Assembly: GCA_964568365.1 (NCBI GenBank)
Contig: CAZMQF010000042.1
Coordinates: 1-17,575, forward strand
Direction: 5' to 3'
DNA length: 17,575 bases
Source of the DNA: CAYLMG01 sp964568365
GTDB lineage: Bacteria; Planctomycetota; Phycisphaerae; Sedimentisphaerales; Anaerobacaceae
A program made the translations under genes and the position numbers. This document shows positions 1-7,735 of this stretch, one piece after another; the first letter of the stretch is position 1; each line of letters starts with the position of its first letter. The notes under the pieces were generated by a model, which did not search any database, was not told where the DNA came from, and saw only the letters and a program-made list of their open reading frames with translations.

Positions 1-51
1 AGCTCTGGTTTTGTAAACCAGTGGTTGTCGGTTCGAATCCGACCGTTGGCT
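1..51 (+). tRNA. tRNA-Thr (UGU anticodon), 3' part only
   Basis: The window opens inside a tRNA. The anticodon stem pairs 5-9 with 17-21 around a 7-base loop, with anticodon TGT at 12-14. The T stem pairs 27-31 with 39-43 around TTCGAAT. The 3' acceptor strand CGTTGGC at 44-50 fits the GCC-starting acceptor usual for bacterial tRNA-Thr. No CCA is encoded, so it would be added after transcription. The acceptor 5' strand and most of the D arm lie outside the window. A T-rich run follows at 51-70, without a hairpin. Confidence 0.92.
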
Positions 52-102
52 TTTCTCTTTTTGAGTTTTTGCTTATACGTGAGGGGGCAGGACCGGCTCA
101 TT

Positions 103-978
103 TCAGAATACAATCGCTGCGTAGCCTACGCTTTCGGCACTTGATGTGCCCATCTTCTCAAGCATAACATCTCTGCTGTTTGTCTGGGCGAGCAAAACGC
201 CTTTGTCTCTGCCGAGCTTCTTTGCAGCAGCCACCGCCGCTGCCGCCGCTCCCGGTCCGCAGGCGTTGCCGTTCTCCGCAGCGCTGCTTAGCATCGCCTG
301 AGGTTCAAGCTTCAATGCCAAATCAATGAACTGTTTGTCATTAACCTGGCTTGCCCATTCGATGGCATTCGTACCAACCCCCATAGGCGTAAAGCCGTAA
401 CGAGGCCCGTAATGGGTTAAATCGGTCGAACCAATGCAGACAATTACTCTTTCGGTGTCTTTACTGATAATCTCACCCACAGCTTCGCCCAGCGCAACTG
501 GCTGACCGCCCGGAGGGACAATTATGGGAACTATCTTTGCGCCGGCGAACAAGTACTGTATGAACGGCACCTGCACCTCGATGCTGTGCTCGCCCCGATG
601 TGCGTCAGGGCCGCTTTCAGCCGTGCCGCTGTCAATCACTGCATCCGCAAGCTGCTCATCAATAAATATTTCGCCGATGGGTGTCAGCCAGCAGCCCCTG
701 TCATAAACAGCAGGTTTGTTCCCGAAGAAACTGTGAGCAGCTCCGAATATCACGAAGGTGTGGACCTTGTTGTTTTGCCCTTTTATCGCGGAAAAAACCA
801 GCGCTGCCAGGCTGCCGCTGAAGAACCAGCCGGCGTGAGGGACAATACCGGCTGCTATTGTATCAGGCAAAGTCCCGCTCGATGTCCTCTCATTAAGATA
901 CTGGTTAATTTCATCAACACAGCTGTCATTTTGAGCCGGATAAAACTGACCTGCAACAACAGGCTTTCTGCATTCCAT
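103..978 (-). CDS. MEMO family protein (AmmeMemoRadiSam system protein B)
   Basis: This is a homologue of the MEMO1 family, which shares its fold with non-haem iron dioxygenases; the bacterial activity is not settled. Numbered from the longest frame (GTG at 987), the putative metal-site residues are present: His51 in PHAGWFFSG, His85 in GAAHS, His192 in DLTHYG and Cys243 in GNACGPG, with EHSIEVQVPF at 133-142. I prefer ATG at 976-978 to the GTG at 985-987. An AGAGG sequence lies 8 bases before the ATG, while it abuts the GTG directly. The product is then 291 residues, the usual family length. In many genomes this gene sits with an AMMECR1 gene and a radical SAM gene, but neither is beside it here. 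It is divergent from purE and convergent with the tRNA. Confidence 0.88.
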   Translation of the reverse strand: MECRKPVVAGQFYPAQNDSCVDEINQYLNERTSSGTLPDTIAAGIVPHAGWFFSGSLAALVFSAIKGQNNKVHTFVIFGAAHSFFGNKPAVYDRGCWLTPIGEIFIDEQLADAVIDSGTAESGPDAHRGEHSIEVQVPFIQYLFAGAKIVPIIVPPGGQPVALGEAVGEIISKDTERVIVCIGSTDLTHYGPRYGFTPMGVGTNAIEWASQVNDKQFIDLALKLEPQAMLSSAAENGNACGPGAAAAAVAAAKKLGRDKGVLLAQTNSRDVMLEKMGTSSAESVGYAAIVF

Positions 979-1074
979 TTCAGGCACCTCTTACTTGCGG
1001 ATGTCCGCCGAACCGTTATAATATATATGTCTTAAGAATTTTATAGAATTATATTCTGAAAAGCGAGAAAAAAA

Positions 1075-1584
1075 ATGGTTGAGCATAAGCAAAATAAAGT
1101 TGCTGTCGTAATAGGCTCTGACAGCGATATGGACGTAATGCAGAGCTGCATTGACCAGCTCGCCGATTTCGGCTTAGAACCGCTAATTCGTATAATTTCA
1201 GCACACAGAACGCCTCAAATAGCCGCAGAATTTGCACAAAACGCCGCAAATAACGGCATAAAAGTAATAATCGCCGCTGCAGGTATGGCCGCTCATCTCG
1301 CAGGTGCACTGGCTGCAAAAACCACGCTGCCCGTAATCGGTGTGCCCCTGATTTCAGATTCAGCCCTGCAGGGAATCGATGCCTTTCTAAGCACTTTACA
1401 GATGCCGCCAGGCGTGCCGGTTGCCGCGGTGGCCATCGGAAAAGCCGGTGCCAAAAACGCTGCTATCCTTGCAGCCCAAATCCTTGCATTGTCGGATGAA
1501 AATATCGCCCGAAAGCTGCAGGATTTCAAAAAGCTGCAGGAAAAAAAGGTCATTGAAAAAGATTCAGAGCTCAGGAACAAATAA
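1075..1584 (+). CDS. purE: N5-carboxyaminoimidazole ribonucleotide mutase
   Basis: PurE of the class I type converts N5-CAIR to CAIR in de novo purine synthesis in the cytosol. The 169 residues match the family length. Visible landmarks are GSDSD at 14-18 (phosphate/ribose site), AHRTP at 43-47 with the expected catalytic His44, and the Ala/Gly-rich segment near 67-82 leading to PVIGVPL. The C-terminus is Lys/Glu-rich and probably helical. The start is the ATG at 1075, with only a weak GAG-type ribosome site before it. No purK gene, the usual partner making N5-CAIR, is adjacent. The 96 bases shared with the divergent MEMO gene are very AT-rich and probably hold promoters for both, though I could not assign boxes with confidence. 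Confidence 0.95.
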   Translation: MVEHKQNKVAVVIGSDSDMDVMQSCIDQLADFGLEPLIRIISAHRTPQIAAEFAQNAANNGIKVIIAAAGMAAHLAGALAAKTTLPVIGVPLISDSALQGIDAFLSTLQMPPGVPVAAVAIGKAGAKNAAILAAQILALSDENIARKLQDFKKLQEKKVIEKDSELRNK

Positions 1585-1664
1585 CGGCTTTAATGAAATC
1601 TTAATCTTAATAACCGGTTACGGTGCGATTGACTCTGTGAGATTTAAAGTGTAAACTCTAATTT

Positions 1665-2819
1665 ATGCAAAGGTCGATTGCCACATTTACTCTCGATACG
1701 GGCACCTGTCCGAGATGGCTTTTTCAAAGGATGGTCAGGCTCGGCCGGCAAATGACCGAGGTGCTCATAGCAGAATTCGGACCGGAAGAGTTTATCAAAA
1801 GAATTGCTGACCCCGTCTGGTTTCAATCGCTCGGAACAGTATTGGCCTTTGACTGGAATGCCTCCGGCCTGACAACAATATTGACCGCAGCTCTAAAGGA
1901 GGCAATTCGCGGCAGGGAAAAACAGCTCGGAATTTTCATTTGCGGCGGTAAAGGCAAGACGTCACTGAAAACGCCGCAACAGATAGAACAGTGGGGTGAT
2001 AGGCTCAGCCTGCCGGACAATTCTGTAAACAATCTCGTATATAACTCCCGAATGAGCGCCAAGGTTGACAGCTCGCTCGTCCAGGACGGTTTCCAGATTT
2101 ACCATCACAGCTTCTTCTTTTCAAGAAACGGAAGCTGGGCGGTTGTTCAGCAGGGTATGAATCAAGCTAACGTATCAGCAAGGCGCTACCATTGGTTCAG
2201 CGAAAATGCACGTGACCTTGTCTGCGAGCCTCATACCGGTATTGTCACCCAGGCCCACAAGATGCCGACCTTGAATCTGACCGCCAGGGACAGCACAAAA
2301 ACAAGAGACTTGAGTGTCGAGTTTGTATCCGCAGGATACAATTCACTGATAAAGGACATCGAAATCCTGCGAAAGCACTACTCTCGCTATAGCAAAATGG
2401 TCAGCTTAAAATACAAGGACCAGCAGATGACTTTTTTGAAGCTCGAAGACACAGAATTTAAAACCCATCCTGTAATCTATGAGGATTTTTCACGCAGCAG
2501 ATACCTTGAAAAAATCCTTCACTTACTCTGTGATTTAAAACCCGTCAATTATGAAAAGCTCCTCGCCGCAAGAGGTGTCGGTGCGAAAACAGTAAGGGCA
2601 CTGGCCCTGGTCGGTGAGGTGATTTACGGAGCAGCACCTTCATACGAAGACCCTGCCCGCTATTCATTTGCTCACGGGGGCAAGGATGGCACTCCCTATT
2701 GGGTTGACAGGCAGACTTATGACAAAACTATTTCCATATTGGCTCAAGCCGTCAGAAAGTCTCGAATCCAGGCTTACGAAAAAGACAGGGCTATCAAAAG
2801 ACTCGTGAAAAACGCTTAA
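1665..2819 (+). CDS. DUF763 family protein
   Basis: The protein belongs to DUF763, a family of unknown function found in archaea and scattered bacteria. The N-terminus, with CPRWLFQRMVRLGRQ near residues 16-30, is typical of the family and supports the ATG at 1665, although no ribosome site is visible. Residues about 300-322 contain GVGAKTVRALALVGEVIYG, which resembles a helix-hairpin-helix DNA-binding motif. The segment GGKGKTSLKTPQQIE near 89-103 is rich in Lys and Gly. A nucleic-acid role is therefore plausible but is inference. At 384 residues it appears full length. It lies 80 bases after purE and 113 bases before the ABC exporter genes; the candidate promoter in the latter gap suggests the exporter is a separate unit. 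Confidence 0.87.
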   Translation: MQRSIATFTLDTGTCPRWLFQRMVRLGRQMTEVLIAEFGPEEFIKRIADPVWFQSLGTVLAFDWNASGLTTILTAALKEAIRGREKQLGIFICGGKGKTSLKTPQQIEQWGDRLSLPDNSVNNLVYNSRMSAKVDSSLVQDGFQIYHHSFFFSRNGSWAVVQQGMNQANVSARRYHWFSENARDLVCEPHTGIVTQAHKMPTLNLTARDSTKTRDLSVEFVSAGYNSLIKDIEILRKHYSRYSKMVSLKYKDQQMTFLKLEDTEFKTHPVIYEDFSRSRYLEKILHLLCDLKPVNYEKLLAARGVGAKTVRALALVGEVIYGAAPSYEDPARYSFAHGGKDGTPYWVDRQTYDKTISILAQAVRKSRIQAYEKDRAIKRLVKNA

Positions 2820-2869
2820 ACCTGTTACTTTAAAATCGTTTAATCTTAATAAGAATAAAAAAATTACTG

Positions 2870-2899
2870 TTACAATTTACATTTTTGCGCGTCTATAAT
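2870..2899 (+). promoter_or_regulatory. Candidate sigma-70 promoter for the ABC exporter genes
   Basis: A perfect TATAAT lies at 2894-2899, preceded by TTACAA at 2870-2875 with 18 bases between them. The -35 matches the consensus only in part. It is placed 46 bases before the preferred ATG of the ATPase gene. Confidence 0.42.
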
Positions 2900-2944
2900 A
2901 TGACAGGCGAAGAAAATATATGTTTTTTGTGAGTGATAATTCCG

Positions 2945-3847
2945 ATGGATGCGATTTTACTCCGAAATATATGTAAATCCTTTGACCATTTCAAGGCTGT
3001 TGATGATTTAACTGTCACGGTGCCGGCCGGCAGTATTTATGGCTTTTTAGGCCCGAATGGTGCCGGCAAAACTACCACAATCAGAATGATTATGAATATC
3101 ATAAGACCTGACAGCGGTCGCGTAAGTATATTCGGGGATAGTTCCATTGAGAATATGCGAAGCCGAATCAGCTATATGCCGGAGGAAAGAGGCCTCTATC
3201 GAAAAATGACAGTCCGCAGCGTCCTTGCCTACTTCGGCTCACTTAAAGGCCTGTCCTCGAACGAACTTACCCAGCGTATCCCTTTCTGGCTCGCACAGGT
3301 CAACCTGGCCGATTGTGCAAAGAAAAAAGTCGAAGAGCTCTCGAGAGGGATGCATCAAAAATTACAGTTCGCCGTTGCTGCCATAAATGAGCCTGAACTT
3401 CTTATACTCGATGAGCCTTTTTCGGGCCTCGACCCCGTCAATCAGGAAATCCTGAAAAATATTATCCTGCGGATGCGCGAAAACGGAGCAACAATACTTT
3501 TTTCAACACACGTAATGCACGAAGCCGAGAAGCTCTGCGATTATATCCTTTTGATAAACAAGGGTAAAACCGTCATCGATGGAAAACTTAAAAAAATAAA
3601 AGACCAGTATAGAACCGGTGCTGTTTCTGCTGAGCTTGCTGGTGACGTGAGTTTCATTGGAGCTTTACCGATTGTCTCTTCTGTGAAGCAGCAGGACAAT
3701 CGTCTTGATATTATTTTGAAAGATAATGCCGACCCCCAGAAGCTGCTTGCCGAGCTTGTCGGCAAAGTGCAGGTAAATGCGTTTGAAGTTAAGGCCCCGT
3801 CGTTGCACGAAATCTTTATTAAGCTTGTAGGACAGCAGGATGAATAA
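2945..3847 (+). CDS. ABC transporter ATP-binding protein, NatA-like
   Basis: This is the ATPase subunit of an ABC-2 type exporter. Numbering from ATG 2945 (300 residues), it has Walker A GPNGAGKTT at 36-44, signature LSRGMHQK at 132-139, Walker B LLILDEP at 152-158, D-loop SGLD at 160-163 and switch His189 in STHV. MPEERGLY at 78-85 stands where many ABC ATPases have the Q-loop glutamine; a PEERGLY form is common in NatA-type subunits. The C-terminal third is the accessory domain usual in this group. A GTG at 2933 would add four residues, but the domain begins better at ATG 2945. The gene overlaps the permease gene by 8 bases, so the two are probably translated together. The substrate is unknown; NatA homologues act in Na+ or drug export. 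Confidence 0.9.
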   Translation: MDAILLRNICKSFDHFKAVDDLTVTVPAGSIYGFLGPNGAGKTTTIRMIMNIIRPDSGRVSIFGDSSIENMRSRISYMPEERGLYRKMTVRSVLAYFGSLKGLSSNELTQRIPFWLAQVNLADCAKKKVEELSRGMHQKLQFAVAAINEPELLILDEPFSGLDPVNQEILKNIILRMRENGATILFSTHVMHEAEKLCDYILLINKGKTVIDGKLKKIKDQYRTGAVSAELAGDVSFIGALPIVSSVKQQDNRLDIILKDNADPQKLLAELVGKVQVNAFEVKAPSLHEIFIKLVGQQDE

Positions 3848-5114
3848 AATTCTCAAAGTTGCGCAGCGTGAATACGTTGAATCTGTAAAAAGCAAGACCT
3901 TCATAATAAGTGCTTTTATGGCACCGATTATTATGGTGGCGATTATTTTCTTTTCGACCAAAATCGCCCAGACAAAGCCCGGCGCGAGACCGCCTCTTAA
4001 AATCGCCGTCACCGACCTGACAGGCCGCCTTGCCGATGAAATAGATGCAACTTTCGATGCTCATAATAAAAATTCCGATAACAGGCAGATAATTTGTTCT
4101 CAGACTGCTGGCGACGTAAACTCATTCGATAAACAATCTGAAATACAAAAAGACAGGCTCAGAGAAGGAAAAATCGACGCCTATGTCGTAATCGACCAGA
4201 ATATCATATCCGGCGACGGCAAAATTTCACTCTATACATACAAAACAGAAGCGTCAAATGTTGATTCGCTTTGGGGTATTGTGAAATTATGCGGCGATGC
4301 TGTAATAAAACATCGCTATCAAATCCGGAACTTTGACAAAGAACTTATCGAAGAGCTGCAAAAAGTCCCAACACAGCAGATTGAAATAGGCCAGGCAGAG
4401 GGACAGGAAAAAGTAAAAAGCAAGGCCGAAAGCTTTGCTTCGATGATAGTGCCTTTTTTCTTTATGTTTCTTATGTACTTCGGAATCTTTGTCAACGGCC
4501 AGTATATGCTCACAAGTGTCATTGAGGAAAAATCATCCCGTGTCATTGAGGTTTTGCTTTCGGCTGTGGACTCTTTCCAGTTGATGGCAGGAAAAATACT
4601 GGGCCTGACCGGAATCGGCTTGACTGTAATTGCTTTGTGGGTCTTTGCTGCATATTCTGCCGTACAGTGGAAAGGTTTCCCGGTAGAAGTTAACGGCTGG
4701 CTGTTTTTCTATTTTGTTATATATTTCATTCTTGGCTTTATTTTGCTGAGCTCAATAATTGCCGGAATAGGTTCGATGTGCAATGCACTCAGAGATGCTC
4801 AGAATCTTATGGGTCCGATTACAATTATCTATATAATCCCGCTTATGTCTTGGCCAAAACTTGTTCAGAGTCCACAGGGAACTTACGCTACAGCATTATC
4901 GTATGTGCCTCCGATGACACCGCTGGTTATGATGCTTCGCCTTGCGGCAAGTTCTGAAGTGCCGATAATAGAGATATTCGCGACTTTGGCTTTATTGGTC
5001 TTTTCTGTTATTGTGGTCATTTGGATTTCTGCAAAGGTCTTTCATACTGGTATTCTGATGTACGGCAAAAAACCGCGATTAAGAGAAGTTACCCGCTGGC
5101 TCAGAAAAAGCTGA
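3840..5114 (+). CDS. ABC-2 type transporter permease, NatB-like
   Basis: This is the membrane partner of the preceding ATPase. The 424-residue protein has a first membrane helix near 21-39, a large extracytoplasmic domain at roughly 43-195, then a bundle of about five helices starting near 200 (ASMIVPFFFMFLMYFGIF). The motif EEKSSRVIEVLLSA at about 228-241, typical of NatB and YhaP-like permeases, lies after the second helix. Later helices include those near VIALWVFAAYSAV and IIIYIIPLMSW, and a last one before the basic C-terminal tail. The start ATG at 3840 lies within the end of the ATPase gene, an arrangement typical of co-translated subunits. It converges with the polyamine operon across only 30 bases, in which I see no clear terminator hairpin. 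Confidence 0.88.
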   Translation: MNKILKVAQREYVESVKSKTFIISAFMAPIIMVAIIFFSTKIAQTKPGARPPLKIAVTDLTGRLADEIDATFDAHNKNSDNRQIICSQTAGDVNSFDKQSEIQKDRLREGKIDAYVVIDQNIISGDGKISLYTYKTEASNVDSLWGIVKLCGDAVIKHRYQIRNFDKELIEELQKVPTQQIEIGQAEGQEKVKSKAESFASMIVPFFFMFLMYFGIFVNGQYMLTSVIEEKSSRVIEVLLSAVDSFQLMAGKILGLTGIGLTVIALWVFAAYSAVQWKGFPVEVNGWLFFYFVIYFILGFILLSSIIAGIGSMCNALRDAQNLMGPITIIYIIPLMSWPKLVQSPQGTYATALSYVPPMTPLVMMLRLAASSEVPIIEIFATLALLVFSVIVVIWISAKVFHTGILMYGKKPRLREVTRWLRKS

Positions 5115-5144
5115 AATGATTTTTTGCTCAATCACATAAAGCGA

Positions 5145-6194
5145 TTATTTGTTTTTGCTCTCAGCCGGCACGTTCTGCTCATCCAGAAACTTTTGCCATC
5201 TTCTTTTTTCTCTTTTCTTATAATCTCCCTTGTGATAGATATAGCTTACTATCAATGGCAAAACAGATGTAGCCTCGGCGTAAACCATTTGTTCCTGTCC
5301 CGTATCGACCTTGCCCCACGAGCTGGCCTCTTTCAATGTCGAGCTTGAGCACGCCCCGTCCCTGACATCGGCAACTGTTATTTGCACAGCGTACTTATGC
5401 ATCGGGACAGCTTTGCCGAGCACCTCGGCACATACGACCGTATCCTGTGCAAAATTCTTCGGAACACCGCCGCCTATCATAAACAACCCTGAAATATCGG
5501 AGTTCATCTTGATTTCAGTCAGCTCCCTGAAGTCCTTGACCGAATCGATGGAGACATACTTTTCTTTTCTTTCGTATTGATGTTTTACCAGCCCGAAGCC
5601 GGCGCTCGAATCCGAAAAGGCAGGGCAGAATATCGGAACATCTTCTTCGAAAGCTGCCTTAACTAAAGAATCTTTTTTCTTCGCATTATCAACAAGGTAT
5701 TTGCCCATCTGTTTTATAAATTCTCTCGATGAGTAGGCGCGGCTTTCCAGAGAATCCGCAATTTTTTTTACCGTGTCGTCGCAAACCTGGAGTTGCTCTT
5801 CGTCGATGAAAGTATCGTAAATCCTGTCGATATATAATTCTCTTAGCTGCCTGTCATCAACATTCGGACTGCCTTTATAGTGCCTGAATCCCAGAGCCTC
5901 GAAAAAGTCCATATCAACAATCGAAGCACCGCTGGCGACAATCACATCGACCATATTACACCTGACCATATCAGCATAGACCTGCATACAGCCGGCCGCA
6001 CTCGTGCTTCCCGCAACGCATAAGATAATCGTGCAGCCCTTATCCTTTATCATCGTATTAAATATATCCGCAGCCTTTGCAGTATCTCTGGCAGTGAACG
6101 ACATATCACGCATAGCGTCGATTATCTTTGTCGAGTCGAATGATTTTATATCAATATGTTTTATGGTTTCTTTAAGATAGTCTTCTTTTCTCAT
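5145..6194 (-). CDS. Deoxyhypusine synthase-like protein, probable homospermidine synthase
   Basis: The 349-residue protein belongs to the deoxyhypusine synthase (DHS) family, whose members move an aminobutyl group through an enzyme-lysine imine using NAD. GGGVPK is at 241-246, and SSWGK at 291-295 puts Lys295 where eukaryotic DHS has its catalytic lysine. ASGASIVDMD at 87-96 fits the NAD-binding region. Bacteria normally lack eIF5A, the DHS substrate, and several bacterial DHS homologues make polyamines instead, notably homospermidine from putrescine. Here the gene is third in an operon that should make putrescine, four bases after the agmatinase stop. Homospermidine synthesis is therefore the best guess, but aminobutylation of another amine or of a protein is not excluded. 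The ATG at 6192-6194 is the first start after the agmatinase stop codon. Confidence 0.85.
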   Translation of the reverse strand: MRKEDYLKETIKHIDIKSFDSTKIIDAMRDMSFTARDTAKAADIFNTMIKDKGCTIILCVAGSTSAAGCMQVYADMVRCNMVDVIVASGASIVDMDFFEALGFRHYKGSPNVDDRQLRELYIDRIYDTFIDEEQLQVCDDTVKKIADSLESRAYSSREFIKQMGKYLVDNAKKKDSLVKAAFEEDVPIFCPAFSDSSAGFGLVKHQYERKEKYVSIDSVKDFRELTEIKMNSDISGLFMIGGGVPKNFAQDTVVCAEVLGKAVPMHKYAVQITVADVRDGACSSSTLKEASSWGKVDTGQEQMVYAEATSVLPLIVSYIYHKGDYKKREKRRWQKFLDEQNVPAESKNK

Positions 6195-6198
6195 CTTT

Positions 6199-7056
6199 TC
6201 ATCCGTATTTATATTTGTAGCTCAACAGCTTGTAAACCAGCTTCGCCGCCAGGAAATCCGGACCCTTTTGCTGCTCATTCGGGCAAAGCTCAACAACGTC
6301 GAATCCGACCACATTTTTCTTCTTGCACACGGCCTTGAGAAGCGCAAGTACCTCATACCAGAGCAGCCCGCCCGGCTCGGGCGCACCCGTCGACGGCATT
6401 ATCGACGGGTCAAAGACGTCAAGGTCAATCGTTATATAAACATTTTTTCTCAGCTTGCCTACTACTTTTTCAATCCAGCCTTTTTTGTTGTGTATGTTCT
6501 TTGCGAAGAAAACATTTTTTTTGTCCATTAGCTCTTTTTCGCTCGCATCCATACTTCTTATGCCGACCTGAACAGCAGGGCACAACTGACTAATCCTGGC
6601 CATAACGCAGGCATGATTATATTTTGAGCCGGCGTATTCATCCCGAAAATCAGAATGGGCGTCGAGCTGTAATACGCTGAGGTTCCGATATCTGTTCGCA
6701 AACGCGCTCACTGAGCCGATACTTACCGAGTGTTCGCCGCCGATAATCACTACAAACTTGCCGTTATCGATTAGCTCAGTGATTTTCTGCTCAACCTGCG
6801 CGGACATATATTCGGGCTTCTTTTTGCATTTCAAACCCTTATCAGTAAATATTCCATTCAAAAAAACCTGCGAATCAGTCTCAATGTCATAAAGCTCCAT
6901 ATTGGCCGACGCTTCTATTATGGCTTGTGGCCCTTTGTCTGCTCCTTTGCTCCAGGTGCTCGTTTCATCGTAAGGCACCGGCACTATCACTATAGACGAA
7001 TCCTTTCGTCTGCAATAAATCCCCGGAAGGTCTCCAAAACCGTATGTTTTTTTCAT
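6199..7056 (-). CDS. speB: Agmatinase (agmatine ureohydrolase)
   Basis: The enzyme hydrolyses agmatine to putrescine and urea using two Mn ions. The ureohydrolase metal motifs are complete: GGEHS at 106-110 (His109), DAHSD at 132-136 (Asp132, His134, Asp136) and DLDVFDP at 211-217 (Asp211, Asp213). The length of 285 residues fits the family. Substrate choice between agmatine, arginine and other guanidino compounds cannot be read from these motifs alone. The arginine decarboxylase 17 bases upstream makes agmatine the obvious substrate. The downstream DHS-like gene starts four bases after its stop. Confidence 0.9.
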   Translation of the reverse strand: MKKTYGFGDLPGIYCRRKDSSIVIVPVPYDETSTWSKGADKGPQAIIEASANMELYDIETDSQVFLNGIFTDKGLKCKKKPEYMSAQVEQKITELIDNGKFVVIIGGEHSVSIGSVSAFANRYRNLSVLQLDAHSDFRDEYAGSKYNHACVMARISQLCPAVQVGIRSMDASEKELMDKKNVFFAKNIHNKKGWIEKVVGKLRKNVYITIDLDVFDPSIMPSTGAPEPGGLLWYEVLALLKAVCKKKNVVGFDVVELCPNEQQKGPDFLAAKLVYKLLSYKYKYG

Positions 7057-7073
7057 TGATGCTGTCCGGTTAA

Positions 7074-7625
7074 TTAATCATTAAATAAAAACATTGCAAT
7101 AGCGACCGTTGTCGTCCACAGACCTTCTTTACCCTCCGCTGTCTGGGTGATACTACTTGTCCTGATGAACAATCCGCTTGATTTGTAGGCCTGCTCCTTT
7201 TCCGACCAAGCCGTATCAGGATCGAGCTCGAAACCAAATGTCGTCCCTAACATCCCTGCTGCTAAATCTTCTGCCATATCGCTCGCCTGCTGGCTGTTCA
7301 TCCCGTGGCCGTGAACTTCGCTTAAATAACCCCACTGTTCCTTGTCCTTCGGTACCGCTATTCCAATCGACGAAGCTACAAGCCTTCCGTGCTCATTTGT
7401 ATCTGCTCTGGCCATTACGCAAAAGCTTATCTGACCGGGAATCAGCTCCTTTATTCCGCTTTCTCTGCTTATAACCTTGCATCCAGGCGGTAGAATTGAT
7501 GATACCTGCACAAGGTTTTGTTGTGCAACACCCGCTCGCCTGAGCGCTGTCTCGAAGCTTTTTAGCTGGTATTTGTGTCGTCCGACACCCTTTGTTAAAA
7601 AAACTTTTGCTGGTAAAAACTTCAT
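7074..7625 (-). CDS. pdaD: Pyruvoyl-dependent arginine decarboxylase
   Basis: PvlArgDC decarboxylates arginine to agmatine. The 183-residue proenzyme shows the self-cleavage site VSSILPPG at 41-48. By analogy with archaeal PvlArgDC, cleavage between Ser42 and Ser43 would give a short beta chain and an alpha chain whose N-terminal Ser becomes the pyruvoyl group. Glu103 in GYLSEVHGHG is the likely proton donor. The start at ATG 7623-7625 is well supported by AGGAGA five bases upstream. It is the first gene of the polyamine operon. This form of the enzyme is typical of archaea but also occurs in Chlamydiae, Bacteroidetes and other bacteria, so it is not by itself proof of recent transfer. Confidence 0.93.
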   Translation of the reverse strand: MKFLPAKVFLTKGVGRHKYQLKSFETALRRAGVAQQNLVQVSSILPPGCKVISRESGIKELIPGQISFCVMARADTNEHGRLVASSIGIAVPKDKEQWGYLSEVHGHGMNSQQASDMAEDLAAGMLGTTFGFELDPDTAWSEKEQAYKSSGLFIRTSSITQTAEGKEGLWTTTVAIAMFLFND

Positions 7626-7659
7626 CTGACTCTCCTGACTTTTTATTACTTAAGTTCCG

Positions 7660-7676
7660 ATGATAAATTTTATCAT
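7660..7676. promoter_or_regulatory. 17-bp palindrome over the -10 region, possible operator
   Basis: ATGATAAA at 7660-7667 and TTTATCAT at 7669-7676 form a perfect inverted repeat around one base. It covers the candidate -10 box of the polyamine operon, a position where a dimeric repressor could bind. AT-rich palindromes also arise by chance, and no second copy was seen. Confidence 0.3.
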
Positions 7677-7694
7677 AACCTGTTTGTGTCTCAA
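7667..7694 (-). promoter_or_regulatory. Candidate promoter of the polyamine operon
   Basis: On the minus strand TTGAGA (7689-7694) and TAAAAT (7667-7672) are separated by 16 bases, each one mismatch from the sigma-70 consensus. They lie about 45 bases before the start of the arginine decarboxylase gene and after the stop of the upstream gene. Confidence 0.45.
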
Positions 7695-7735
7695 GAATTT
7701 TTCTCTTCCGCTGAGCTAATTTTTAAACCGTTTTT

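Noticed and set aside
586..1035. 149-codon open frame opposite the MEMO gene
   Set aside because: It is antisense to conserved MEMO motifs and its product has no recognisable features.
2933..2945. GTG at 2933 as start of the ABC ATPase
   Set aside because: It adds only four residues without a ribosome site; ATG 2945 begins the normal domain.
5115..5144. Shared terminator between the convergent permease and DHS-like genes
   Set aside because: The 30 bases are AT-rich with T-runs, but I found no stable inverted repeat.
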